The translations under genes were made by a program, and so were the position numbers. A DNA stretch of 35,523 bases, taken from assembly GCA_022566795.1 (NCBI GenBank), contig JADFIF010000013.1, forward strand, positions 1 through 35,523, in the 5' to 3' direction. This DNA is from Chloroflexota bacterium. GTDB taxonomy: Bacteria; Chloroflexota; Dehalococcoidia; Lucifugimonadales; G022566795. Shown here piece after piece: positions 24,607 through 32,067 of this stretch (position 1 is the first letter of the stretch; each line of letters starts with the position of its first letter). Under the pieces are notes generated by a model that did no database searches, was not told the DNA's origin, and saw nothing but the letters and a program-made list of their open reading frames with translations.

Positions 24607-25033
24607 CGACCTCTACCACGCGACGATCCTAGAGCATCGCCGCCATCCCCGAAACAGCGACAGGCTGGAAGACCCCGACATCACCGCCGACGGAGTGAAC
24701 CCCTTCTGCGGCGACGAGATCCATATCCAGATCGCCCTGGACAGCGAAGGCCGTGTCTCGCGCGTCGGGCTGCAGGGCGTCGGATGCGCCATAAACCAGG
24801 CCACGGGCTCCATGCTTTCGGACGCTATCCAGGGTAAGACCCTCGACGAGGTCGCGGCGCTTTCCAGGTCGTTCAACGACCTGATGACAGGCGGCCCCCA
24901 CTCCGACGGCCTGGGCGAGCTCACGACCCTGGAGAGCGTGCGCCAGTTCCCCATACGCATCAAGTGCGCCCTGCTGGCGTGGTCCGCCCTCGATGAGGGC
25001 ATCGAGGACTATGCGCCGGCTCGCTCCCGCTAG
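24587..25033 (+). CDS. sufU: SufU-type sulfur acceptor / scaffold, second copy
   Basis: A 148-residue SufU-family protein with a full ligand set: C41 and D43 (NPFCGDE), C67 (GVGCAIN) and C127 (RIKCALLAW). It overlaps sufS by 20 bases, the classic sufS-sufU coupling, so it is the likely sulfur acceptor of this desulfurase. By eye it shares well under half of its residues with the copy at 21700, so the two are old paralogues or separate acquisitions. It is the last gene of the locus. Confidence 0.93.
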   Translation: MRFEELDDLYHATILEHRRHPRNSDRLEDPDITADGVNPFCGDEIHIQIALDSEGRVSRVGLQGVGCAINQATGSMLSDAIQGKTLDEVAALSRSFNDLMTGGPHSDGLGELTTLESVRQFPIRIKCALLAWSALDEGIEDYAPARSR

Positions 25034-25385
25034 TCATATCAAACGAAGACGGCCTCATCGTCCCGGGTATGAAATTGTCATTCTGAGGCCGCAGGCGAAG
25101 AGTCTCAGCCGCCCAGGAAAGAGATGCTTCGCTCCGCTCGAGCATGACATACTGTCCCGCGTGGTACGCCTTCAAGAGACCCCAGCGTGACGTGAAGGGA
25201 GAGGAAATGCATCGCAGCAGGCTCAGAGCGATAATGATCGACTGCCTAGCCAGCCCGCTCCGAACTGCTGTCGTCTATCGGTCAGGATGGGGGCACATGA
25301 CGACGGGACCAGCGCTCTTTGCTGCTGCGAGGCCTTCACACCAGGTCATATGCCGCGTCCCATCCCGCGTCGCGTCCGGGCTCAG
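25034..25385. other. intergenic region after the SUF locus
   Basis: A 352-base gap between convergent units. The first third is the 74-bp inverted-repeat element described separately. The rest, including an open frame starting within that element, has no family resemblance and no ribosome binding site that I would trust; I see no gene in it. Confidence 0.55.
25076..25149. repeat. 74-bp element with terminal inverted repeats
   Basis: The left end TGTCATTCTGAGGCCGCAGG and the reverse complement of the right end, TGTCATGCTCGAGCGGAGCG, match at most positions over about 23-25 bases, ending in TGTCA/TGACA. The interior reads AAGAGTCTCAGCCGCCCAGG. It has no coding capacity. Elements beginning TGTCATTCTGAG are familiar as dispersed hairpins in bacterial genomes. 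Confidence 0.6.
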
Positions 25386-27140
25386 CTACCGCTCCACCCA
25401 CACGCGCGACCAGTGCGAGTACTCTGACCCGGCGAAGTTGGGATGGAAGTTGCGGACCCTCGGCCACCAGGTCCAGATCGAGATGCGCGTCGCGGGCATG
25501 AAGCGGTAGGCGTTCTCGAAGACCCTGCGCTGAATGAGCCGGACCAGCTCCGCGCGAAGCGCGGGGTCGTACTCCCCTGCCTGACGCTCGATCAGCGAAT
25601 CCAACCCTGGGTCTCGAAGCTCGGCGGTGTTCCAGACGCCCTGGCTGTGCAGTACCGGCAGCAGGTATCCGTTGGCCGTGGCCATAGGAGCGATGGGACC
25701 CGCGAACATCTGATAGTCGCCGCCGAGCCAGACCTCTTCGCCGAAACGTCTGCGGTTCACCAGATCCAGCTCCGGCGCGAACCCGACGGCCCGCATCTCC
25801 TCGGCCATGCGCTCGGCGTGGGATAGAAACGCCTGACCGAAGTCGCCCACGGTGATTTGCACCGGCACCGGCAGCTCAACGCCGGCCTCTTCGAGCAGAT
25901 CGCGCGCGGCGGCGGGCCGCCCGAAAAACTCCTGCATCTCGTCTCGCGAGAGAAGCCAGCCGGCGTCGACGGGCACCAGACCCAGGGATACGAAGGCACT
26001 GCCCAGCCAGATGTCGTCGATGGCGGACCAGGGGTCCGTCGCCAGCAGCGCCGCTCTCCGCACACGAGCGTCGTCGAACGGCGGTGCGGACGTCTTGAGT
26101 GCGACCTCCAAGCCTGTGCCAGCGTCCGGAACTTTCAAGAACGGCACCCCGGCCTGCGCGGCGCGAAATTCCGCCCACTCCGCCGGCTCCATCTGCTGCA
26201 CGTCGACAACGCGTGTCCGGAAGGCAGCGGTCCGCGTCTTCTCATCCTCGATGACGCTGACGTTGAGCCTGTCCAGGAACGGAAATCCCGCCTCGAAGTA
26301 GCCGGCATTTCGCTCGAAGGCGTGCGACGAGTCGGCTTGCGAGCCGGTGAGAATCCACGGGCCGGTGCCGATGGTAGGCCCGTCCTTCAGGTCGCCGTTG
26401 AGCTCGACGGCCTCCCCCGCCACCACCTTCGAGTGGCCGTCAGCCAGTGCGGCCAGAAAGTCTGCGTCGGGAGCCGACAGCGTGATGCGCAACAGCAGGT
26501 CTTCAGTGGCCTCCATTTCGTCGACGATAGCCAGAAGCGGTGCGTTCGGCCAGCCGGGCGTACGCTGTCGCTCGTAGCTAAAGACGAGATCAGCCGCCAC
26601 GAGCCGGCGTCCATTCAGGGGTGAAATATCTTGCCACAGCACGTCGTCCCGCAGCCGGAACAGGAAGGTCGTTTCGTCGGGCATCTCCCAGGACTCGCAC
26701 AGCTCGCACTCGACGGCCAGGCTCGGCAGGACCACGTCGGGCCCCGTCTTGAAGCGGAGGAGACGGCTGTAAGCTAGACCCGGCCCCCAGGTGGCAAGGG
26801 CCGGCGACACCTCCTGCTGCACGTCCTGATGTGCAATCGCTTGCCTGCTCACTATGGTCAGCGCGCCTCCGCGCACGCCGGCGATGGGGGCGAGCACGCT
26901 CGGCTTAGGGGCGTTGGTCGCCACCGGCTCCGGCGTCGAGATCAATGGAACGACCGTCGGCGCAGGGGGTTCCGCCGTCGCGGCAGCGATCGGTGTCTCA
27001 ACGGCAGCGATGGCCGTTGGCGAGGCGTCAGAGGCCGGGACCGCAATGGGTGTCGAGGTCGGGGTCAGGTCCGGAGTATTCGAGCATCCCACAATCGCAA
27101 GCGTAGCCAGCAACGGCACGACGAGCAGGGCCGGCCTCAA
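25386..27140 (-). CDS. ABC transporter solute-binding lipoprotein, family 5
   Basis: An extracellular solute-binding protein of the oligopeptide/nickel type (SBP_bac_5), 584 residues. A lipoprotein signal with lipobox LAIVGCS (Cys about residue 19) is followed by a 70-residue Thr/Pro/Ala/Val-rich linker, then the binding domain: PSLAVECELCESWEMPDETTFLFRLRDDVLW, DLVFSYERQRTPG, GTGPWILTG, DDARVRRAALLATD, and a C-terminal lobe. The start is TTG at 27140, 8 bases after the stop of the flippase-like gene. No permease or ATPase genes lie nearby, so it either works with a transporter encoded elsewhere or has another role. The ligand is unknown. Confidence 0.88.
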   Translation of the reverse strand: MRPALLVVPLLATLAIVGCSNTPDLTPTSTPIAVPASDASPTAIAAVETPIAAATAEPPAPTVVPLISTPEPVATNAPKPSVLAPIAGVRGGALTIVSRQAIAHQDVQQEVSPALATWGPGLAYSRLLRFKTGPDVVLPSLAVECELCESWEMPDETTFLFRLRDDVLWQDISPLNGRRLVAADLVFSYERQRTPGWPNAPLLAIVDEMEATEDLLLRITLSAPDADFLAALADGHSKVVAGEAVELNGDLKDGPTIGTGPWILTGSQADSSHAFERNAGYFEAGFPFLDRLNVSVIEDEKTRTAAFRTRVVDVQQMEPAEWAEFRAAQAGVPFLKVPDAGTGLEVALKTSAPPFDDARVRRAALLATDPWSAIDDIWLGSAFVSLGLVPVDAGWLLSRDEMQEFFGRPAAARDLLEEAGVELPVPVQITVGDFGQAFLSHAERMAEEMRAVGFAPELDLVNRRRFGEEVWLGGDYQMFAGPIAPMATANGYLLPVLHSQGVWNTAELRDPGLDSLIERQAGEYDPALRAELVRLIQRRVFENAYRFMPATRISIWTWWPRVRNFHPNFAGSEYSHWSRVWVER

Positions 27141-27148
27141 AGCGATGT

Positions 27149-28189
27149 TCAGCCGGCCGAGGCCTGGCCGGGGCCGGTCTCGGCTGCGGTCAGCGGCGCT
27201 GATGCGCCCGCGCTCTGGCCGGCCCGCGCTCGACGGGCGGCCGACCTGCGTCGCAAGCCTATCGTCAGAATGCCCTCACGCGGCAGGAAGATGGCCGCGA
27301 TGATCGTGGGTGGCAGGAAGAAGACGGCGTGCGTGATCACCGCGAACCCGAAGCCCGCCTCGCGCTCGACGTCGAAGAAGGCCAGGACGTATAATACCGC
27401 GAACTCGAAGGTGCCTATGGCACTGGGCGCGGCGGGTATTGCCGTGGCGAAGAAGATCGTGCCCATGATTACCAGCGTCGCGGTCATCGGCGAGATCGGG
27501 AGGTCGATGGCCAGAGCGATTATCCATGCCGTGACGCCCACGAGAAGCCAGTAAAGGACACTGATCAGCATGGACGCCGTCAGCCTGGCACGCTCTCGCT
27601 CCAGGTCCTTTACGGCTTTGGCGAACGCCGCGAGAAAAGGCAGCCGCCTGAAGAGCGCCATGCCGTCGCTCCCCCACGCCAGGAATCTGACCATGGCCAG
27701 CGCGACAACGGTGAAGCCGGCGGCGCCCCACACGTACAGGGTAAAGTTCTTCATCTCGGGCACGAGGAAGAAGGCGACGCCCAGGATCAGCGTGCTGGCG
27801 ACCACGTCTATGACGCGCTCCATGCCAAGGGTCGCGAGAGCGGTCGCCCCACGCACTCCATCGCGCATCGTGAGGACAGCAAGCTGAGTGGCCTCGCTGG
27901 CCACCCGGATCGGGAGGAGGTTGTTAAGGCCAATCCCTTCGTTCTGGATGAGGAAGAGGCGCCAGGTCGAGATCCGCTCGGTGACGAACAGAATCTGCCA
28001 TCGGTACGCCCTGAGCCAGCTCGCCAGCATGAAGACGGCCACGGCCAGCAATATGAGAGGGAACGACACGCCTGCGAGGGAGTCTCCGACGACACCCCAG
28101 TCCAGGCCGCGAGCGGCCACCCACCCCAGACCTCCGCTGGCACCCAGCCCGATGGCCAGTTTGCCCACTGCGAGAAGCTTGTTCTTCAT
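27149..28189 (-). CDS. flippase-like / UPF0104 integral membrane protein
   Basis: A polytopic membrane protein of the lysylphosphatidylglycerol synthase TM / flippase-like (UPF0104, AglD-related) family, about 346 residues from the ATG at 28189 (MKNKLLAVGKLAIGLG). About eight hydrophobic segments; family marks are SWLRAYRWQILF near residue 60, NEGIGLNNLLPIRVASEATQLAVL and RVIDVVASTLILG, and the late PAAPSAIGTFEFAVLYVL. The open frame extends 32 residues further upstream to 28285, but those residues are Pro/Arg/Lys-rich and unlike the family. It precedes the solute-binding lipoprotein gene by 8 bases in an apparent two-gene operon. Members are proposed to move lipid-linked substrates; the substrate is unknown. 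Confidence 0.85.
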   Translation of the reverse strand: MKNKLLAVGKLAIGLGASGGLGWVAARGLDWGVVGDSLAGVSFPLILLAVAVFMLASWLRAYRWQILFVTERISTWRLFLIQNEGIGLNNLLPIRVASEATQLAVLTMRDGVRGATALATLGMERVIDVVASTLILGVAFFLVPEMKNFTLYVWGAAGFTVVALAMVRFLAWGSDGMALFRRLPFLAAFAKAVKDLERERARLTASMLISVLYWLLVGVTAWIIALAIDLPISPMTATLVIMGTIFFATAIPAAPSAIGTFEFAVLYVLAFFDVEREAGFGFAVITHAVFFLPPTIIAAIFLPREGILTIGLRRRSAARRARAGQSAGASAPLTAAETGPGQASAG

Positions 28190-28336
28190 AGTCGCCGCGC
28201 CGCCACCCTCGCACGGTAGAGCCTTGGTCAGTAGCTTCTTCAGATGAGAGCGTAGTGGTAGGCCGGGCCCCCGGAGAGGGGTCAAGACATCGTGCCGGCC
28301 CAGACGCCCGATACCCGGCTCGAATTCGCCAGGTAG

Positions 28337-28342
28337 TATAAT
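28337..28342 (+). promoter_or_regulatory. -10 box of the tatD gene
   Basis: TATAAT is a perfect -10 box. No good -35 is seen at 16-18 bases. The predicted start near 28349 leaves 30 bases before GTG 28379, supporting that start. The reverse reading TATACT at 28340-28335 could also serve the leftward flippase gene. Confidence 0.45.
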
Positions 28343-28378
28343 TCAGCCTACTTGAGATTACTAGCGCGGGGGCGCCTT

Positions 28379-29203
28379 GTGCTGGTCGACTGTCACGCTC
28401 ACCTCGACCCCTTTTCGGACGGCGACGTTTCTCAGATTCTCGACAGAGCGCACGCTGCGGGGGTCGGCGCGGTGATATCCGCGGGGACCACCGTCGAGTC
28501 GTCGGCCCGGTCGGTGGAGCTATCAGCCCGATTTCCCGCACTCTTCTCCGGCGTCGGAATCCATCCGATGGACATCCGAGAGCCCTTCGACGACTCGGCG
28601 GCCGAGCGGCTACGGAGCCTGGCCACCTCGACCGCAAAAGTGGTGGTGTTCAGCGAGATCGGACTGGATTTCATGGAGGGCGCTCCTGACCGCGCGGTCC
28701 AGTACGACGCGTTCCGCCAGCAGATCAGGCTCGCCCGCGACCTGAAGCTCCCCATCGTCTTCCACAGTAGAGAGTCGCACGACGAGGTGATTCGCGTGCT
28801 CCGCGAAGAGCGGGCGTACGAGGTCGGCGGAGCAATGCACTACTTCCAGGCCGACGCACCAACGGCTCGAAAGGCCATCGACCTCGGCTTTTACATATCG
28901 CTGGCAAGGCCCTTGCTGCGGCTTCCCCACCTGCAAGAGGTCGCCGCCGGCCTGCCGCTGGAGAGCATCGTGCTGGAGAGCGACGCCGCGCCGCAGCCCT
29001 TCAAGTCCAAGCGCGAGAGCTGGACGGAACCCCGCCACGTGAAGACGGTAGCGGTGAAGCTGGCGGAGCTGCACGCCCGGCCGGTCGAGGAGATCGTAGA
29101 GGTCACCACGGCAAACGTTCGGGCGCTGCTGGGCGAGCGCTGGGAGGCCGTCGAGACCTACGTGTCAAGTCGCTCAGCCACCCGAGCTGACTCTGGGCCC
29201 TAG
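28379..29203 (+). CDS. TatD-family metal-dependent hydrolase
   Basis: A TIM-barrel metallo-hydrolase of the TatD deoxyribonuclease family, about 274 residues. Metal ligands are visible as the HxH in VDCHAHLD at the N terminus, E in FSEIGLDF, H in IVFHSRES, H in AMHYF and D in LESDAAPQP. The frame opens at TTG 28352, but GTG at 28379 (VLVDCHAHLD), a few bases after GGGGGCG and 30 bases after the predicted transcription start, fits the family better; TTG 28376 is an alternative. The last 30 bases overlap the convergent Yip1-like gene. Some family members remove 3' DNA ends; others act on D-aminoacyl-tRNA. Confidence 0.9.
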   Translation: MLVDCHAHLDPFSDGDVSQILDRAHAAGVGAVISAGTTVESSARSVELSARFPALFSGVGIHPMDIREPFDDSAAERLRSLATSTAKVVVFSEIGLDFMEGAPDRAVQYDAFRQQIRLARDLKLPIVFHSRESHDEVIRVLREERAYEVGGAMHYFQADAPTARKAIDLGFYISLARPLLRLPHLQEVAAGLPLESIVLESDAAPQPFKSKRESWTEPRHVKTVAVKLAELHARPVEEIVEVTTANVRALLGERWEAVETYVSSRSATRADSGP

Positions 29204-29707
29204 AAACACGACTGGCAGGACAACCATCGCTACAAACCAGCCGGCGAGAGAGGGCAGAAGCGCGCGGAACCAACCGTGACCCAAGGTCTCGCGGATGGCG
29301 ACCATTCCAGACGCCAGTACCCACAGGGGGCCCAATAGGCTGACGGGACCACCAACCCCAGGAGTGCCCGCCAGCACCATCACGATGCCGGGAGCGTACG
29401 CAATGCCAAGGCTCCGCAATAGCATCCTGTGCGTGGCCTGTCCGCCCAGCGCTCGCGATCCCACGATGTAGGCAATCGTTCCCCACAGAAGCCAGCCAAG
29501 CACCATCGTGGTAGAGGCCACCAGGAGCACCAGCATCGGCGAGTCCGTAATGCCCTCGAAGTCTGCGTTCATCAGGCCCAGGCCAAACGCGACGGCCGCG
29601 GCGAGCACAGTCCCCAGGGCCCGAAACATCGCCCGAGGCTCCTCGCCGATTTCACGGTAGATGCGGCCATCGAGCAGCGCCGCTCTCATCGCAAACGCGA
29701 GCACCAA
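29174..29707 (-). CDS. Yip1-family integral membrane protein
   Basis: A 177-residue membrane protein with five hydrophobic segments (about 30-46, 57-80, 101-117, 121-136, 148-170). The first 25 residues (RAALLDGRIYREIGEEPRAMFRAL) are polar and precede the membrane part, as in bacterial Yip1-domain proteins. The start is TTG 29707 or GTG 29704, both correctly spaced from GGAAGGAGAG. A very good promoter lies just upstream. Function unknown; it overlaps the 3' end of the tatD gene by 30 bases in convergent orientation. Confidence 0.82.
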   Translation of the reverse strand: MVLAFAMRAALLDGRIYREIGEEPRAMFRALGTVLAAAVAFGLGLMNADFEGITDSPMLVLLVASTTMVLGWLLWGTIAYIVGSRALGGQATHRMLLRSLGIAYAPGIVMVLAGTPGVGGPVSLLGPLWVLASGMVAIRETLGHGWFRALLPSLAGWFVAMVVLPVVFLGPRVSSGG

Positions 29708-29734
29708 AGACTCTCCTTCCCTTCGTCAGGCCCG

Positions 29735-29762
29735 ATTTTATCGGACGCGACTTCTTAGTCAA
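29735..29762 (-). promoter_or_regulatory. promoter of the Yip1-like gene
   Basis: On the minus strand TTGACT (29762-29757), 16 bases, TAAAAT (29740-29735): ten of twelve consensus positions. The predicted start is about 20 bases before the start codon, leaving room only for the ribosome binding site. Confidence 0.65.
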
Positions 29763-29970
29763 GAGGCGGGCAGCACGCGACCATGGGTCTGTAAAGGCAA
29801 CGATTCTCGTGCTGTACGTCGAAGGCTGGGGCTGCGAGCGGTTAACGGTCTGCCGCGACGACAGGCACATTCCAGCGGCCCACCGTGAGCTCATAGGTTC
29901 TTTCAGGACGAGAGACCCTTCCCCTACGTGCCGTGAGGCCTGGTAGCCCGATCAGGCGGCTGAGAATGTT

Positions 29971-30975
29971 CTAGTCGTCCCGCAGCGGCAGGACCTCTCG
30001 GACCTGTGGATTTACCAGGTGAAGGGGCATCCGGCCCGTCAGCACCCTGGCGACCTCCTCGCCGTACCGCCTTGGCCTCCTGGCTATCGATGCGTCGGAG
30101 AAGTGGCCGACGTGAGAGGAGAGGACCACGCTGGTCATGCTCAGCAGCGGGTTGTCGGCCCGCGGAGGCTCCTCCTCCAGCACGTCTAGCCCCGCGCCGG
30201 CTATCCATCCTTCTTGCAGCGCCCGAATCAGTGCGGCCTCGTCGACCACCGGCCCGCGGGCGGTGTTGATGAGGTACGCCGTCGGCTTCATCCGCCTCAG
30301 GGCCTCTTCATTCACCAGGTGCCGCGTCTCAGCCGTCAGCGGACAGTTGACCGATACGTAGTCGGATTTTTCGAGCAGCACATCCAGCGACACGCCGGTC
30401 ACTCGGAGCTCGTTGAATCGCTGCTCGGAGACATACGGGTCTGAGGCGATGACATTCATGTCGAAGGCGGCCGCGCGGCGGGCCAGGGCGCTCCCTATCT
30501 GCCCCACGCCGATCATGCCGAGGGTCTCGTCGTACAGCGAGCCTACCGAGACGGGGATCCGGTCGTCCCAGTGGCCCGACTTCACCAAGCGATCGAGCTC
30601 GGCCACTCGCCGATTGCACGCAAGCAGCAGGCTGAACGCCTGGTTGGCGACCTCCTGGGTCCACATGTCCGGGATGTTGACCACCGCCATCCCCAGCTCG
30701 GTCGCAGCCTCGACGTCGATGACGTCGTACCCGACGCCCGTGCGCAGCACGACCTTGCACCTCTTGAGCGCCGACAGCACCTTGCGGGTCATCGGAGCAC
30801 TGGAGACGATTACACCGTCGGCGTCTTTGGTGCGGCGGACTATCTCGTCTTCATCCCTCAGGAAAGGCAAAATCTCAAGAGTGGCCCCGGCCTTTTCGAG
30901 TGCGTCTCGGGCATCGCTCAAGTCGTCGCCCTCGCGCTCGCCGATATAGTAGACCTTGAAGCCCTGTGTCGACAT
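29971..30975 (-). CDS. CtBP-like D-isomer-specific 2-hydroxyacid dehydrogenase
   Basis: A 334-residue NAD-dependent dehydrogenase of the C-terminal-binding-protein / phosphoglycerate dehydrogenase-like group. NAD motif GMIGVGQIGSALARR, then the complete catalytic set: Arg in INTARGPVVDEAAL, Glu in LDVLEEEPP and His in LSSHVGHFSD. This contrasts with the altered protein at 10372. The ATG at 30975 has the strongest ribosome binding site in the window (AGGAGGG, 6 bases). The frame is open 17 codons further, but those are not family-like. An extended -10 promoter lies directly upstream. The substrate is unknown. Confidence 0.92.
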   Translation of the reverse strand: MSTQGFKVYYIGEREGDDLSDARDALEKAGATLEILPFLRDEDEIVRRTKDADGVIVSSAPMTRKVLSALKRCKVVLRTGVGYDVIDVEAATELGMAVVNIPDMWTQEVANQAFSLLLACNRRVAELDRLVKSGHWDDRIPVSVGSLYDETLGMIGVGQIGSALARRAAAFDMNVIASDPYVSEQRFNELRVTGVSLDVLLEKSDYVSVNCPLTAETRHLVNEEALRRMKPTAYLINTARGPVVDEAALIRALQEGWIAGAGLDVLEEEPPRADNPLLSMTSVVLSSHVGHFSDASIARRPRRYGEEVARVLTGRMPLHLVNPQVREVLPLRDD

Positions 30976-31016
30976 GTTCCCTCCTGGTTTTTGCTCCCGC
31001 CTCGTGCGGTTCGTGG

Positions 31017-31025
31017 AGTATAGCA
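31017..31025 (-). promoter_or_regulatory. extended -10 promoter of the CtBP-like dehydrogenase gene
   Basis: TGCTATACT on the minus strand (31025-31017) is an extended -10 box; no -35 is needed for this class and none is clear. The predicted start is about 35 bases before the ATG at 30975. Confidence 0.5.
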
Positions 31026-31118
31026 TAGGCGTTTGGACCCGCCCGACAGTCGGCTAGCGCTTAGTCAGCAAGAAAGCGATACGTACTTTTTCCCACCCAC
31101 CCGCCCGTGAGGCTTACC

Positions 31119-31165
31119 GTCTGGGGGACACCCATTCGACGATGCTCAGGGCAGGCTCCCAGACC
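31119..31165 (-). repeat. dispersed intergenic repeat, copy 3 (inverted, filled form)
   Basis: Read on the minus strand this has the order GTCTGGGAG (31164-31156 region), the module CCCTGAGCATCGTCGAA, then GGGTGTCCCCCAGAC. The same order is seen at 22221-22265 on the plus strand. The outer halves GTCTGGG and CCCCAGAC would pair if the module were removed, as they do in copy 1. Confidence 0.65.
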
Positions 31166-31171
31166 CCCGCC

Positions 31172-31228
31172 AGTCCCAACAAGTCGGGACTCGGAACCCC
31201 GGGGAGCCCGAGGGGCCTATCCCCTCGG
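31172..31228. other. cluster of three stem-loops
   Basis: AGTCCC/GGGACT (31172-31191, 8-base loop), the palindrome CCCCGGGG (31197-31204), and CCGAGGGG-CCTAT-CCCCTCGG (31208-31228) follow each other directly. They sit between repeat copy 3 and the DUF1802 gene, about 110 bases before its -10 box, so they are unlikely to be in that leader. There is no T run. The rest of the 434-base gap 30976-31409 holds only promoters. Confidence 0.45.
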
Positions 31229-31337
31229 AGCCTTTCGAGGGTGGCGGGCAGGATGTATTCTGACTTATGCACCCAAGCACTAGACGAGCGTCAACGGCTG
31301 CTCGGTGGGGCGCGTATCAGGGACTTCCCAACATAGG

Positions 31338-31343
31338 TATAAT
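31338..31343 (+). promoter_or_regulatory. -10 box of the DUF1802 gene
   Basis: A perfect TATAAT about 67 bases before the start codon. The -35 region is poor, so strength is uncertain. Confidence 0.4.
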
Positions 31344-31409
31344 GGAAGCGCCGGCCCCGGCCACGCCCGGCCGAGGTCCCGCCAAGAAGGTTGACTGGAG
31401 GTCCCATCG

Positions 31410-31991
31410 ATGCTTCTTCCGCCCGATTCCAGCCTCGCGCTGAAGGAGTGGGCCGTCGCGGTCGGCGCTCTCGCGGAGGGGAAGCAGATCCTCATCCTCA
31501 GAAAGGGCGGCGTGCACAAGGACGACAAGGAGTTTCGCGTCGTCCACCCCGAGTTCCTGCTGTATCCCACGTACGAGCACCAGAAGGCCGAGCTACTCAA
31601 GGACTCGTACCGCGAAGATCTGTCCAGGTCGATTGCGGAGAACGACATCCCCGGCCTGGTGATGCTGGGCTACTGGTGCCGCGTCACCGACACCTTCGAG
31701 GTCCGCGACGAGAGTGCCCTGAACAGCCTCTCAGAGCACCACATCTGGACCGACGACTACGCCCAGAAGCGGCTTCACTGGAGGCCCAAGCAGCCGCTGA
31801 CCGTCGCGCTGCTCCGCGTGTTCGAGCTGCAGCAGCCTCAGGCGCTTCCAGTGCTGGACGAGTATGTGGGATGCAAGTCGTGGGTCGAGCTGGGACAGGA
31901 CCTCCCCCTCGGCTACATGAGCCCGGCACTCTCTGACGACGAGTACGAGTCCAGGGCCGAGGTCATTCGCGAAACCATCGCGGCCGTTTAG
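31410..31991 (+). CDS. DUF1802 family protein
   Basis: A 193-residue protein of the DUF1802 family. The N-terminal signature LALKEWAVAVGALAEGKQILILRKGGVHKD and PEFLLYPTYEHQKAELLK are the family's hallmark, followed by a variable half ending in the usual RWHWRPKQPL-like segment (RLHWRPKQPLTVALLRVF). No catalytic motif is known. GGAGG is 8-9 bases before the ATG. It has its own promoter and is followed by the aldo-keto reductase gene after 76 bases. Confidence 0.88.
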   Translation: MLLPPDSSLALKEWAVAVGALAEGKQILILRKGGVHKDDKEFRVVHPEFLLYPTYEHQKAELLKDSYREDLSRSIAENDIPGLVMLGYWCRVTDTFEVRDESALNSLSEHHIWTDDYAQKRLHWRPKQPLTVALLRVFELQQPQALPVLDEYVGCKSWVELGQDLPLGYMSPALSDDEYESRAEVIRETIAAV

Positions 31992-32067
31992 CCGGCCCGG
32001 CCCTACCTCACCCCTCACGGACGCGTGAGCCGGACGGCGGAGATGTTCGTTTGAAAGGACCCCTCGC

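Noticed and set aside
25144-25509. 121-residue plus-strand frame after the SUF locus
   Set aside because: It starts inside the 74-bp repeat and ends inside the solute-binding gene on the other strand; no family resemblance.
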